NCBI RefSeq assembly: GCF_025421775.1
Contig: NZ_JAOEFX010000001.1
Location: 372,001 to 436,000 of the forward strand
DNA: 64,000 nt
Source: Paenarthrobacter aurescens
GTDB lineage: Bacteria; Actinomycetota; Actinomycetes; Actinomycetales; Micrococcaceae
Reading direction: 5' to 3'
Each line of letters begins with the position of its first letter. Positions within the stretch are counted from its first letter, which is position 1. The position numbers were made by a program, and so were the translations under genes. Under the pieces are notes generated by a model, which saw nothing but the letters and a program-made list of their open reading frames with translations, was not told the origin of the DNA and did no database searches. Positions 33,574 to 42,563 of this stretch are shown piece by piece.

Positions 33574-35010
33574 ATGTCGATCCTGCACGACCTACGACAA
33601 ACACCACGGCTGGGACTACTGGTGGGCGGCGCAGCCGCAACCATCGGAGTCATTTACGGCTACGACATGTCGAACATCGCGGGCGCATTGCTTTTCATCA
33701 CCAAGCAGTTCAACCTCACTACCTCCCAACAAGAGTTGGTGACCACCGCCGTCGTAGCGGGTGAAGTCCTTGGCGCGCTGGTGGGCGGTTGGCTTTCCAA
33801 CCGTTTGGGGCGCAAGGCATGCATGGTGGGCCTGGCCATTGGATATGCCCTCTTCGCCGTGCTCAGTGCCATGTCGAACGATGTCCCCACACTGCTGCTG
33901 GCCCGGCTCCTGCTGGGCCTGACCATCGGCGTCTCGGTGGTGGTTGTCCCTGTCTTCGTCGCGGAGTCTGCACCGGTAAAGGTCCGGGGTGCACTCCTGG
34001 TGGCGTACCAGGTTGCCACGGTGATCGGAATCATCGTGGGATACGTTGCTGCCTACGCGCTGGCGGGCACGGGTTCCTGGCGTTGGATGCTTGGTTTGGC
34101 AGCTGTTCCGGCGGTGATCGTCCTGGCAATCGTCGTCAAACTCCCGGATACCGCACGGTGGTACATGATGCGTGGACGGACGGCAGACGCCCGGCGCACG
34201 CTTGCCTCCATCGAACCGGACGCGGACGTCGAGGCGGAAATTGTCCGGATGCAGCATGCCATCAGTGAGGAACGCGGCGGCGGCCTCCGCGAAATGCTGC
34301 GAACCCCCTACCTGAGGGCAACTGTGTTCGTGGTGGGCCTGGGCTTCTTCATCCAGATCACAGGCATCAACGCCGTGGTCTACTACAGTCCCCGTATCTT
34401 CGAGGCCATGGGCTTCAGCGGCAACGCTGCGCTCCTGCTCCTTCCCGCTGCGGTCCAGGTGGCTGCCTTGTTTGCCGTGTTTGTCTCCTTGTCCCTGGTG
34501 GACCGTTTGGGACGCCGCCCGGTGCTGTTGACCGGAATCGGCATGATGGTGGTTGCCAACATCCTGCTGGTAGGCGTCTTCATGGCAGGACAAAACTTTG
34601 GTGGCCTGCTCACCGTGTTGGGCTTCCTCGGTGTCCTCCTGTTCACGGTCGGTTTCACTTTCGGCTTCGGCGCCCTGGTGTGGGTCTATGCTGGCGAGAG
34701 CTTTCCTTCGCGGCTGCGTTCCCTCGGAGCGAGCGCCATGCTGACCTCCGATTTGGTGGCCAACGTCCTGGTGGCAGCCTTCTTCTTGACCATGCTTCAG
34801 CGGCTCGGCGGCGCAGGAACCTTCGCAGTGTTCGGAGTACTGGCTATTCTCGGGTTTATGTTTGTCCGAAAGTTCGCACCAGAAACGAAGGGACGTCAGT
34901 TGGAGGAAATACAGCAGTTCTGGGAAAACGGTGGGAAGTGGCCTGAAGTCGACGCCGGCACCCCCGCCAGTCCATCGGGCAACGATGCTGAACCGGCGGC
35001 CGTCCGGTGA
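33574..35010 (+). CDS. MFS sugar porter
   Basis: The protein is 478 aa from ATG 33574 with AAGGGA upstream. Sugar-porter signatures are present in order: GYDMSNIAGALLF in helix 1, NRLGRKA in loop 2-3, PDTARWYMMRGR (PESPR-type motif after helix 6), the helix 7 segment QITGINAVVYYSPRIF, VDRLGRRPVLL in loop 8-9, and APETKGRQLEEIQ at the end. It imports a sugar with protons. The downstream NAGK-type kinase and the DasR-like operators point to an amino sugar such as N-acetylglucosamine, by inference. The stop overlaps the kinase GTG. Confidence 0.9.
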   Translation: MSILHDLRQTPRLGLLVGGAAATIGVIYGYDMSNIAGALLFITKQFNLTTSQQELVTTAVVAGEVLGALVGGWLSNRLGRKACMVGLAIGYALFAVLSAMSNDVPTLLLARLLLGLTIGVSVVVVPVFVAESAPVKVRGALLVAYQVATVIGIIVGYVAAYALAGTGSWRWMLGLAAVPAVIVLAIVVKLPDTARWYMMRGRTADARRTLASIEPDADVEAEIVRMQHAISEERGGGLREMLRTPYLRATVFVVGLGFFIQITGINAVVYYSPRIFEAMGFSGNAALLLLPAAVQVAALFAVFVSLSLVDRLGRRPVLLTGIGMMVVANILLVGVFMAGQNFGGLLTVLGFLGVLLFTVGFTFGFGALVWVYAGESFPSRLRSLGASAMLTSDLVANVLVAAFFLTMLQRLGGAGTFAVFGVLAILGFMFVRKFAPETKGRQLEEIQQFWENGGKWPEVDAGTPASPSGNDAEPAAVR

Positions 35011-35930
35011 CGGCTGCAGTTCTGGGTCTGCACATCGGCGGTTCCAAGACGCACGCCATCCGATCGGCTGTCTTCCGCCCCAACGAGGCCCAAGGCGGCG
35101 CCGCACCCACCGCCGATGACGACGTCGAGATCACCGAAGCCAGTGCCAACCTGTCCTCTGTGGGGCACCAAGGCGCCGACGCCGTGCTGCGCAGGATCGC
35201 TGCGAACGCCGGCGGAGGAATCGAGGCTGTGTGCGCAGGGGCGGCCGGTGCAGATACTCCAGCAAGCCGGGCGGTCCTGTCCGCCCTGCTGACGGAACAC
35301 TTCCCCGGCGCCAGGATCGACGTAGTCCATGACACCCGGATTGTGCTGGCAGCAGCCGGACTGGATGCCGGAGCCGTTGTGGTAGCAGGCACCGGCTCAG
35401 TTGCCTGGGGCCGGAACCCCGAGGGACGGGAAGCCCGCAGCGGCGGGTACGGCTACCTCCTGGGCGATGAAGGCGGAGGGTACTCCGTTGTGCGCGATGC
35501 CGTACGCGAGGCCCTGAGGGAGTACTACGCCGGTCTGGAACCCGGGACGTTGGTCCGGGCGCTGATGGCAGCAACAGCGAGTGTGGACGCTTTGCAGCTC
35601 ATGGATTCGTTCTACGCAAAGCCGGAGCCTGATCACTGGGCCATTCTGGCCCCGCTGGTCCTTGAACTGGCCGCAGAAGGCGATCCCGCTGCCTTGCGGA
35701 TCCAAGCCGAGGCCGCCCACCACCTGGCCGCCCTGGCCAGGCAAGTGCTGGGAGAACTGGGCCTGGACCTGCCGCTGGTCATGGCCGGCAGCTTGTTGGT
35801 CAACCATAATGAGCTCGCCGGGGCCGTCGCCCGAAAGGTTGCCCTGGAAGATCCGTCATCCATACGGATCCTCACGCAGACCCCTGTCCATGGGGCGGTG
35901 GAACTGGCCCGCCAATTGATTCAGCGCTAA
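35007..35930 (+). CDS. BadF/BcrA-type sugar kinase, N-acetylglucosamine kinase-like
   Basis: The protein is 307 aa from GTG 35007, overlapping the porter stop (GTGA). It belongs to the actin-like ATPase fold: phosphate-1 loop GLHIGGSKTHAI, VVVAGTGSVAWGRN, and the family hallmark GGYGYLLGDEGGGY. These kinases phosphorylate N-acetylglucosamine or glucosamine at O6 with ATP. Translational coupling to the porter supports a single non-PTS route of uptake then phosphorylation. NagA and NagB are not in the window. Confidence 0.85.
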   Translation: MTAAVLGLHIGGSKTHAIRSAVFRPNEAQGGAAPTADDDVEITEASANLSSVGHQGADAVLRRIAANAGGGIEAVCAGAAGADTPASRAVLSALLTEHFPGARIDVVHDTRIVLAAAGLDAGAVVVAGTGSVAWGRNPEGREARSGGYGYLLGDEGGGYSVVRDAVREALREYYAGLEPGTLVRALMAATASVDALQLMDSFYAKPEPDHWAILAPLVLELAAEGDPAALRIQAEAAHHLAALARQVLGELGLDLPLVMAGSLLVNHNELAGAVARKVALEDPSSIRILTQTPVHGAVELARQLIQR

Positions 35931-35987
35931 TGCGGGAACAGGTGATCCCCGCAGGCATCCGGAGTAGTCTGGATTCATGCCTTTCAC

Positions 35988-37112
35988 GTGTGGTGGTCGG
36001 TAGCGTTGGCGCGGACCAAGCAGCGGTGGCTGCCTGCTCTGGTCATCCCGTTTGCCTTGGCGATGGCTGTTCTGTTCGGCTCGGTCCAAGCTGGCGCCAC
36101 GGTTTCCCTTCCGCCCAGGACTGCTGACGAAATCCTGGCCATGATTGCGCGCACCGAAGTGCGGGCGTTGTCCGGCACGGTGCAGCAAACCGCTGAGCTG
36201 GGGCTTCCCGAAGTCCCCACAGCAGGCCCTGGAATCGCTCCGGGGGCGGCCTCGGCCCTGGAGCTATTGACCGGCTCGCATACAGCCCGGGTTTACGTGG
36301 ACGGTCCGTTGAAGGCACGCTTGCAGATCATGGACCGCATGGCCGAACGTGACGTCGTGCTCAACGGTGGCGATGCCTGGTTCTACAACTCCGCGGACAA
36401 CAGCGCTACGCATCTGACAGCCCCGGCACCGTCCGTTGCAGACGTGAGGGAGTCGCTTCCCGCCAAGCCGGGCCCGGACGCTCCTTCAGATATGCCCGTT
36501 CGGGAGATCCCCACACCCGAGTCCATGGCCAGCCACTTCCTGGCCGCGATCGATGACAGCACCGAGGTATCCGTGGGTGAGTCCTCGTCGGTTGCCGGCC
36601 GCAGTGCCTACCGCCTGAGCCTGCACCCCCGAAGCACGGAAACGCTGGTTGACTCGATAGCTATCGACGTTGACTCCGAAACCGGTGTGCCGCTGGGTGT
36701 TGAAGTCCGCGCCAAGGGCCAGGCTGAACCGGCGTATTCACTGGCCTTCACCGAGTTGGACCTTTCCACGCCGGATGCCGCGTTGTTCGAGTTCACCCCT
36801 CCGCCGGGCGCGACGGTGACAGAGACAGCCGTGCCGGCCAAACCCGTCCCCACCATGCCAGCACCCGAAGACGCGCCCACGCTCCGCCATCCCGTCATCA
36901 CAGGTGCGGGCTGGGATTCGGTCATTGCCTTGCCTGCCGGGTCCGCTCCGGCGGAGCTCACCTCCAACCCCCAACTCTCCCAGGCCCTGCAGCCGGTCGC
37001 CGGTGGCCGTGCCGTGACGACATCGCTGATGAGCGTACTGATTCTCGACGACGGCCGCGTCTACGCGGGCATGGTGCCTTTGGAACGGCTTCAGTCAGCC
37101 GCCGCACAGTGA
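35988..37112 (+). CDS. LolA-like/sigma-factor-regulator-type lipoprotein-localisation domain protein
   Basis: The protein is up to 374 aa. The start is GTG 35988 or TTG 36006; neither has a clear ribosome site. A signal anchor (WLPALVIPFALAMAVLFGSVQAGA) is followed by a LolA-fold beta region with GDAWFYNSADNSATHL, SVAGRSAYRLSLHPR and AIDVDSETGVPLGVEV. A Pro-rich linker and a shorter C-terminal part follow. Proteins of this fold bind lipids or lipid tails outside the membrane. It overlaps the ABC ATPase gene by 4 bases (GTGA), so it probably serves the same transport system. Confidence 0.75.
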   Translation: MWWSVALARTKQRWLPALVIPFALAMAVLFGSVQAGATVSLPPRTADEILAMIARTEVRALSGTVQQTAELGLPEVPTAGPGIAPGAASALELLTGSHTARVYVDGPLKARLQIMDRMAERDVVLNGGDAWFYNSADNSATHLTAPAPSVADVRESLPAKPGPDAPSDMPVREIPTPESMASHFLAAIDDSTEVSVGESSSVAGRSAYRLSLHPRSTETLVDSIAIDVDSETGVPLGVEVRAKGQAEPAYSLAFTELDLSTPDAALFEFTPPPGATVTETAVPAKPVPTMPAPEDAPTLRHPVITGAGWDSVIALPAGSAPAELTSNPQLSQALQPVAGGRAVTTSLMSVLILDDGRVYAGMVPLERLQSAAAQ

Positions 37113-38080
37113 AGGAACCCGTCCGCAGTGACCCCGCCATAGAAACACACGGCCTGGTGAAGCGCTTCGGGCACCGCTCGGCCGTTGACGGTATCGATCT
37201 GGCGGTCCCCCGTGGAACCGTGTTCGGCTTCCTTGGACCCAACGGATCGGGCAAGACCACCACCATCAGGGTGTTGCTGGGTTTGGCTTCGGCGAACAGT
37301 GGGGACATCAGCGTTCTCGGCAAGGCCATGCCGCAGGCCCTCGCTTCCGTGTTGCCTGACGTGGGCGCCTTGGTGGAAGGCCCCGGCTTCTACCCCTTCC
37401 TCTCCGGAACGGGCAACCTCATGAGACTGGACGCAGCCGACCGCCATGCGCCGTCCTCCACCCGGCGGCACCGCGTCGACGATGCCCTGGAACGTGTAGG
37501 GCTCAGCCACGCTGCCGGAAAGAAGGTCCGCGCCTATTCCTTGGGCATGAAGCAGCGCCTCGGCCTCGCCAACGCATTGCTCAGGCCGCGGGAGTTGTTG
37601 GTCCTCGACGAGCCAACCAACGGGCTGGATCCCCAGGGCACGCGTGAGGTCCGCAGTTTGGTGCGTTCCCTGGCCGCCGGCGGAACCACCGTATTCGTGT
37701 CGAGCCACCTCCTGGCCGAGGTGGAACAGATGTGTACCCATGTGGGCGTGATGAGCGCTGGTCGTTTGGTAGCCCAAGGCCCATTGGACGAACTGCGGGC
37801 CGCCGGGCAAGCCCACGTCCTGGTCCACACGCCCGACGTCGAACGTGCTGCCCACGTCTTGAGCCGCCTTGGCCTGGTTCCTGGCGATGCCCCCGGTACC
37901 GGAAGTCCTTGGGGAACCACTGCGGTGCTGGGAACTGGGCTCGACGGACTCGAACCCGAGGCGATCGTGGCTGCGTTGGTTGCCGATGGCGTCAGGGTCC
38001 GTGGCTTCACCGTGGAGAACGCAAGCTTGGAAGAGCGGTTCGTGTCCCTGACCGGGGAGGGGTTCGACGTTGTCGGCTGA
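37109..38080 (+). CDS. ABC transporter ATP-binding protein (ABC-2 exporter type)
   Basis: The protein is 323 aa. It shows Walker A GPNGSGKTTT, the signature YSLGMKQRLGLANALL, Walker B LLVLDEPTNGLDP and the H-loop SSHLL. The C-terminal extension of about 100 residues is typical of ABC-2 exporters (drug or lipid export). It forms a tight unit with the LolA-like gene upstream (4-base overlap) and the permease downstream (11-base overlap). Confidence 0.92.
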   Translation: MKEPVRSDPAIETHGLVKRFGHRSAVDGIDLAVPRGTVFGFLGPNGSGKTTTIRVLLGLASANSGDISVLGKAMPQALASVLPDVGALVEGPGFYPFLSGTGNLMRLDAADRHAPSSTRRHRVDDALERVGLSHAAGKKVRAYSLGMKQRLGLANALLRPRELLVLDEPTNGLDPQGTREVRSLVRSLAAGGTTVFVSSHLLAEVEQMCTHVGVMSAGRLVAQGPLDELRAAGQAHVLVHTPDVERAAHVLSRLGLVPGDAPGTGSPWGTTAVLGTGLDGLEPEAIVAALVADGVRVRGFTVENASLEERFVSLTGEGFDVVG

Positions 38081-38936
38081 AACTGCTGCGTCCCGCAATG
38101 CTGGCGCTCCCCGTCAGGGAAAGGGGTGGGCACTGCTGGGCTCGGAGCTGTCCGTGCTGTTCCGCAGGTTACGTACGTGGGCCATGCTGACCGCCCTCGC
38201 CGCTGTGCCCATCCTGATCGCCGTGGCTGTGAAGTTGTCGTCCCGGCCAACGACGCCCGGCCGCGGACCGCTGTTCCTGGACCGCATCACCCAGAACGGT
38301 CTCTTCGTTGCCGTGACTGCCTTGGTGGTGTGTGTTCCCCTGTTCCTGCCACTCACCGTGGGTGTTGTGGCCGGCGACACCATCGCCGGAGAGGCCAACC
38401 TTGGAACCCTGCGGTACCTGCTGCTGGCTCCCGCTGGGCGCATTCGACTGCTGTTGGTGAAATATGCCGGGGCAGTCGCTTTCTGTTGTGCCGCTACGGC
38501 GACCGTGACTGCTTCCGGCGCCCTGGCCGGCGTCGTACTTTTTCCTGTTGGTCCGGTGACCCTGCTGTCCGGCGACACCATCAGCGTGGGTGAGTCGGCG
38601 TGGAGATCACTGCTGATCGCTGCCTACATCACGGTGTCACTCCTCGGGCTGTCCGCGATCGGACTGCTGATCTCCACCTTCACGGACGTGCCGGTAGGAG
38701 CCATGGCTGCGACCATCGTCTTTTCGGTGGTCTCGCAGGTGCTGGACAACCTGCCCCAACTTGAGTGGCTCCATCCGTGGCTGTTCAGCCACCACTGGCT
38801 GGGTTTTGCCGATCTGCTCCGCCAGCCGGTCTCCTGGACATCGTTCGGTGATAACGCGATCCTCCAAGCCGGGTACATCGCGGTGTGCGGCGCGCTGGCC
38901 TATGCAAAATTCTCCAACAAAGACGTCTTGTCATAG
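38070..38936 (+). CDS. ABC-2 type transporter permease
   Basis: The protein is 288 aa from TTG 38070 with a GGGGAGGGG stretch upstream, inside the end of the ATPase gene. It has six hydrophobic helices, with the first after a short cytoplasmic leader (LTALAAVPILIAVAVKL). The family segment VAGDTIAGEANLGTLRYLLLAPAGR follows helix 2. It forms the membrane channel with the preceding ATPase. The cargo is not identifiable; the LolA-like partner hints at a lipid or lipoprotein. Confidence 0.88.
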   Translation: MSAETAASRNAGAPRQGKGWALLGSELSVLFRRLRTWAMLTALAAVPILIAVAVKLSSRPTTPGRGPLFLDRITQNGLFVAVTALVVCVPLFLPLTVGVVAGDTIAGEANLGTLRYLLLAPAGRIRLLLVKYAGAVAFCCAATATVTASGALAGVVLFPVGPVTLLSGDTISVGESAWRSLLIAAYITVSLLGLSAIGLLISTFTDVPVGAMAATIVFSVVSQVLDNLPQLEWLHPWLFSHHWLGFADLLRQPVSWTSFGDNAILQAGYIAVCGALAYAKFSNKDVLS

Positions 38937-38956
38937 CTTTGTCGTAGGCTCTTTCC

Positions 38957-39577
38957 ATGGCCAGATTCTTTGACGTGCACCCGGAAGATCCCCAACCACG
39001 AGCCATTGGCCAAGTGGTTAAGATGCTGCAGGACGGTGGCCTGATCGCCTACCCCACCGATTCCTGCTATGCGCTTGGCGCCCAGGTCGGCAACAGGGAG
39101 GCCTTGGACCGTATAAGGGCCATCCGTCACCTGGACGACAAACACCACTTCACGTTGGTCTGCAAGGACTTTGCCCAGATGGGGCAGTTCGTGATGTTGG
39201 ACAACGACATCTTCAGGAGCATCAAGGCCGTCACCCCCGGCAGCTACACCTTCATCCTCCCGGCAACGCGTGAAGTTCCCAAGCGACTCCTGCACCCCAA
39301 GAAGAAGACTGTGGGTGTGCGCATTCCGGACCACAAAGTGGTCCAGGCGCTCCTGGCCGAGTTGGGCGAACCCTTGCTGTCCAGCACACTCCTTCTTCCG
39401 GATGAGGAAGAACCATTGACCCAGGGCTGGGAAATCAAGGAGCGTTTGGACAACCAAGTGGACGGCGTGATTGATGCCGGGGACACTGGCTCCGAGCCCA
39501 CCACGGTGATCGATTTCTCCAGCGGTGTGGCCGAAGTAGTGCGGTATGGTACGGGCGATCCCTCGCGCTTCGAATAG
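38957..39577 (+). CDS. Sua5/YciO/YrdC-domain protein (YciO type)
   Basis: The protein is 206 aa, a single YrdC-like domain. It shows GGLIAYPTDSCYALGAQVG, a KHHFTLVCKDFAQM segment, TPGSYTFILPATREVP, and a VGVRIPDH strand. It lacks the Sua5 C-terminal domain. YrdC and Sua5 make threonylcarbamoyl-AMP for tRNA t6A37. The YciO subgroup is a paralogue with weak or unproven activity in that reaction. It lies 20 bases after the permease but is functionally unrelated. Confidence 0.88.
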   Translation: MARFFDVHPEDPQPRAIGQVVKMLQDGGLIAYPTDSCYALGAQVGNREALDRIRAIRHLDDKHHFTLVCKDFAQMGQFVMLDNDIFRSIKAVTPGSYTFILPATREVPKRLLHPKKKTVGVRIPDHKVVQALLAELGEPLLSSTLLLPDEEEPLTQGWEIKERLDNQVDGVIDAGDTGSEPTTVIDFSSGVAEVVRYGTGDPSRFE

Positions 39578-39603
39578 TCCTCAGGTGCTGTGGCGGGGTC
39601 GAT

Positions 39604-40734
39604 TCAACGGAACTGGAAACGGCACCCCGAGTTCAGGGCAACCTGGGCAACGCCCGTCATTTCGAGGGCAAGGGCAGACGGTTGTGTCGATACAGGACCC
39701 GGCGGATAGGCCATGAAGACAGCGAGTTGGCGGTTGCCGTCAGCGCTGCTCATGGCAATGCTCCCGTAGCCGGGAACATCTCCGGCGTGGCCATAGTAGG
39801 AGCCGTTGGTGCAGCGGTCATCCCAATGGTCCAAGCCAAGGCCATAATCGTCGAACACTGCTCGCTTCATGGCAATAAGGCCCGGCGGCGACAATAGTTG
39901 ACCCCGCAGCAGCGCGGCGTAGAACGTTCCCATGTCCTCCACTGTGGTCACCAGGCCGGCCGAGGTACCCTCGATCGACGCCGCGGGCGACGTCACGTCC
40001 ACTATCTCACCGCCGAGCTGAACGTAACCGTGGACCAGATCCACCGGAACGGCGTCGTCCGTGTCCAATAGGAGCGTGGCCCCGAGGTTCAAAGGTGTCA
40101 GGATGTCCGTTCGCAGGACAGCCTCCAGCGGCGCACGCCGTAGCTGCTCCACCAACAGGCCAAGAAGGGCATCGGCCTGGGGGGACGGGGCGGCAGGCAG
40201 GACTGCCGTGTCATCCAGGAGCTGGCGGATTGTCACAGAACTCCCGGTGGCAAGGGACCCGGGGAGGTGCGTGGCAACGGCGTCGTCCAACCGCAGCCGG
40301 CCCTCTTCCACAAGCTTCATGACAGAGACTGCCAACATGACCCGCAGCTGGTCCCCCACGTGGAAACGGTCGTTGGTTTGGACCATTACAAGCCCATCGC
40401 GGCTCCTCACTCCCGCTGCGTGCGTCCACTCCTGCTGGCCGACCCTCGCTTTGATGAGCACTGCTGAGGCGCCTTCTGCCAGCTTTTCCCGGGAGAAGAG
40501 CACCAACGTGGCCCGAAGCTCCTGGAAGGCCGGCGACACCGCTGCGCTCCCCGCCGTCGAGGGCGCCGTAAAGGAGGGCGCCGTGGATGAGGGCGCAGTA
40601 GACACCGACACCGTGGGCGGCACAGGCATGGTTGGCTCCTGCGGGAATGGTTCCGGAGTGGCGGTGCAGCCGCAGAGAAACAGTCCGCACGCAAGTGCGG
40701 CGTTCAGAATTCCCCTCGCTGGGCTTAGCGGCAC
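39604..40734 (-). CDS. Serine beta-lactamase-fold lipoprotein with lost catalytic motifs
   Basis: The protein is 376 aa. A signal peptide with lipobox FLCGC and a Ser/Thr/Pro linker precede a class C/PBP-like domain. The fold is recognisable from DRFHVGDQLRVM, VEEGRLRLDDAVATHLPG, VTIRQLL, ILTPLNLGAT and YYGHAGDVPGYGS. The usual SxxK (nucleophile Ser and Lys) is replaced by DQLR. The stretch that normally carries YxN is shortened and lacks it. Only the HAG-type third motif remains. It is therefore unlikely to hydrolyse or transfer peptides, and may bind a wall ligand instead. Confidence 0.82.
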   Translation of the reverse strand: MPLSPARGILNAALACGLFLCGCTATPEPFPQEPTMPVPPTVSVSTAPSSTAPSFTAPSTAGSAAVSPAFQELRATLVLFSREKLAEGASAVLIKARVGQQEWTHAAGVRSRDGLVMVQTNDRFHVGDQLRVMLAVSVMKLVEEGRLRLDDAVATHLPGSLATGSSVTIRQLLDDTAVLPAAPSPQADALLGLLVEQLRRAPLEAVLRTDILTPLNLGATLLLDTDDAVPVDLVHGYVQLGGEIVDVTSPAASIEGTSAGLVTTVEDMGTFYAALLRGQLLSPPGLIAMKRAVFDDYGLGLDHWDDRCTNGSYYGHAGDVPGYGSIAMSSADGNRQLAVFMAYPPGPVSTQPSALALEMTGVAQVALNSGCRFQFR

Positions 40735-40746
40735 CCGGGCTCCGGT

Positions 40747-41772
40747 CTATTCCTCCGGTTTGCGGGCCCGGCTCGGCTGCACGCGCATGGGCTCGCCCGG
40801 CATTTTGGGGAATTCCGGCGGGAAGGGCATTTCCCCTTGGCCGTTACTCACGTCCCGCTCCCACCATTTGAGCAGGACATCGATGTCGCCCGGTTGTTCG
40901 TGCATGGAAGCCCAGGGGTCGCCCACCTTCTTCAACCGGGCCGGAAGGGTGGAAATGGTGTACTTCGCGGGGTCGGCGTTTTCCAGTTCTTCCCAGGTCA
41001 GTGGGCAGGACACCTGCGCCGTGGGCACGGCGCGCGGGCTATAGGCACCGGCGATGGTCCGGTCCCTGTTGGCCTGGTTGAAGTCCACGAAGATCCGCGT
41101 TCCGCGTTCCTCTTTCCACCAAGCGGTGGTGACCTTCTCCGGCATGCGGCGCTCCAGCTCGCGACCGGCGGCAATCACCGCGTGGCGGACGTCAAGAAAC
41201 TCGTGCTTGGGGTGGATCGGGGCGTACACGTGGAGCCCCCGGTTGCCTGAAGTCTTAATGAACGATGACAGGCCGGCCTCCGCCAGGACGGATCGGAGTT
41301 CCTGGGCGGCAGGGATGGCGTCGTCGAAATCAGTGCCGGGTTGGGGATCCAGGTCGATCCGCAACTGGTCCGGATTGTCGGGATCGTTTGCCCGCGATGC
41401 CCACGGGTGGAACACCACTGTGTTCATCTGTGCCGCCCACACGGCCGCTGCCGGCTCGTCGATCACCAACTGGGGATGGGACCGCGCGCTGGGGTAGGTC
41501 ACGGGGACCGAACGGACATACTCCGGGGCGCCTTTGGGCGGATTCTTCGAAAAGAACATCTCGCCCTCAATGTTGCCCGAGTACCGCTGGAGGCTGATGG
41601 GCCGGTTTCCGTTGGCGGTGACGAAAGCCTCGCCGACGTCGATGAGGTAGTTGGCAAGGTCCAGTTTGGTCAGGCCCACCTCGGGCCACATCACCCGGCT
41701 GGGGCTGGAAATCCGGACCTCACGGGGGCCGTTGGGACCGGGCACAGTAACGGTGGTTGCTTCGCTCGCCAT
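40747..41772 (-). CDS. LigD-type polymerase/primase domain protein (stand-alone PolDom)
   Basis: The protein is 341 aa from ATG 41772 (GTG 41778 is also possible). The archaeo-eukaryotic primase fold is clear: RVMWPEVGLTKLDLANYL, DQLRIDLDPQPGTDFDDA (metal-binding DLD), FIKTSGNRGLHVYAPI, and IFVDFNQANRDRTIAGAYS. These domains extend DNA or RNA at breaks during Ku-dependent end joining. No ligase or nuclease domain is attached, and no ku or ligD lies in the window, so it is a split component. It diverges from the alpha/beta hydrolase gene. Confidence 0.92.
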   Translation of the reverse strand: MASEATTVTVPGPNGPREVRISSPSRVMWPEVGLTKLDLANYLIDVGEAFVTANGNRPISLQRYSGNIEGEMFFSKNPPKGAPEYVRSVPVTYPSARSHPQLVIDEPAAAVWAAQMNTVVFHPWASRANDPDNPDQLRIDLDPQPGTDFDDAIPAAQELRSVLAEAGLSSFIKTSGNRGLHVYAPIHPKHEFLDVRHAVIAAGRELERRMPEKVTTAWWKEERGTRIFVDFNQANRDRTIAGAYSPRAVPTAQVSCPLTWEELENADPAKYTISTLPARLKKVGDPWASMHEQPGDIDVLLKWWERDVSNGQGEMPFPPEFPKMPGEPMRVQPSRARKPEE

Positions 41773-41895
41773 GGGCACAAGCTACCGCGTTCAGGGCATG
41801 ATCGTCAGCACCTCCGGGCGTATTTCGTGGCGCGCCATCCATGACCGCACGTGCCCGGCTCCTGTCCGCCGTCCCACGTGGGCAATGATGGATAC

Positions 41896-42561
41896 ATGCC
41901 GAACACTGAAACAAACCTCACTGTCACTGTTGGTGAATCCGACGTTTCCGCCCTCCACATCCGTCCGGAAGACCCTTTCGCCACCATGGTGGTGGCGCAC
42001 GGAGCAGGAGCCGGAATGGAGCACCCCTTCCTGCAAGGGTTCGCTGAGGCAATGGCCCACGAAGGCGTGGCTACCTTGCGCTTCAATTTTCCTTACCGCG
42101 AGGCCGGCCGGCGTTTCCCCGACCGCCCGCCACTGGCCATCTCCACTTGGCGGGCAGTGATGGACAAGGCCACTGAACTGAGTGCCGGCGAACCCCTCTG
42201 GGCTGCCGGCAAGTCCTTTGGTGGGCGTATGGCGTCAATGGCGGTGGCAGAAGGCATGCCCGCACGGGGACTGGTATACCTCGGTTATCCGCTCCACGCG
42301 CCGGGCAAGCCGGAGAAGCTGCGCGATGAGCACTTATACGGCGTGACCGTGCCAATGCTCTTCCTGCAGGGCACCCGCGATACCTTCGCGACGCCGGAAC
42401 TGCTGGAGGGCGTGGTGCGCAGGATAGGTCCGACGGCGACACTCCAGTGGAGCGAAGGCGGTGACCATTCGTTCGCAGTCAAGGGCTTGAAGCGGAATGC
42501 GGCTGAGGTGGGGGCATCGCTCGCGCCTGCCGTGGCCACTTTCCTGCGGGAAAAGGCCTGA
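41896..42561 (+). CDS. Alpha/beta hydrolase, KANL3/Tex30-like
   Basis: The protein is 221 aa from ATG 41896. It shows MVVAHGAGAGMEHPF (oxyanion loop), TLRFNFPYREAGRR, the nucleophile elbow AAGKSFGGRM (Ser), TRDTFATPE (acid) and GGDHSF (His). The short dienelactone-hydrolase-like fold matches the bacterial KANL3/Tex30 group. It probably acts as an esterase or thioesterase on an unknown substrate. It ends 2 bases from the stop of the convergent EF-G-like gene. Confidence 0.85.
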   Translation: MPNTETNLTVTVGESDVSALHIRPEDPFATMVVAHGAGAGMEHPFLQGFAEAMAHEGVATLRFNFPYREAGRRFPDRPPLAISTWRAVMDKATELSAGEPLWAAGKSFGGRMASMAVAEGMPARGLVYLGYPLHAPGKPEKLRDEHLYGVTVPMLFLQGTRDTFATPELLEGVVRRIGPTATLQWSEGGDHSFAVKGLKRNAAEVGASLAPAVATFLREKA

Positions 42562-42563
42562 GT

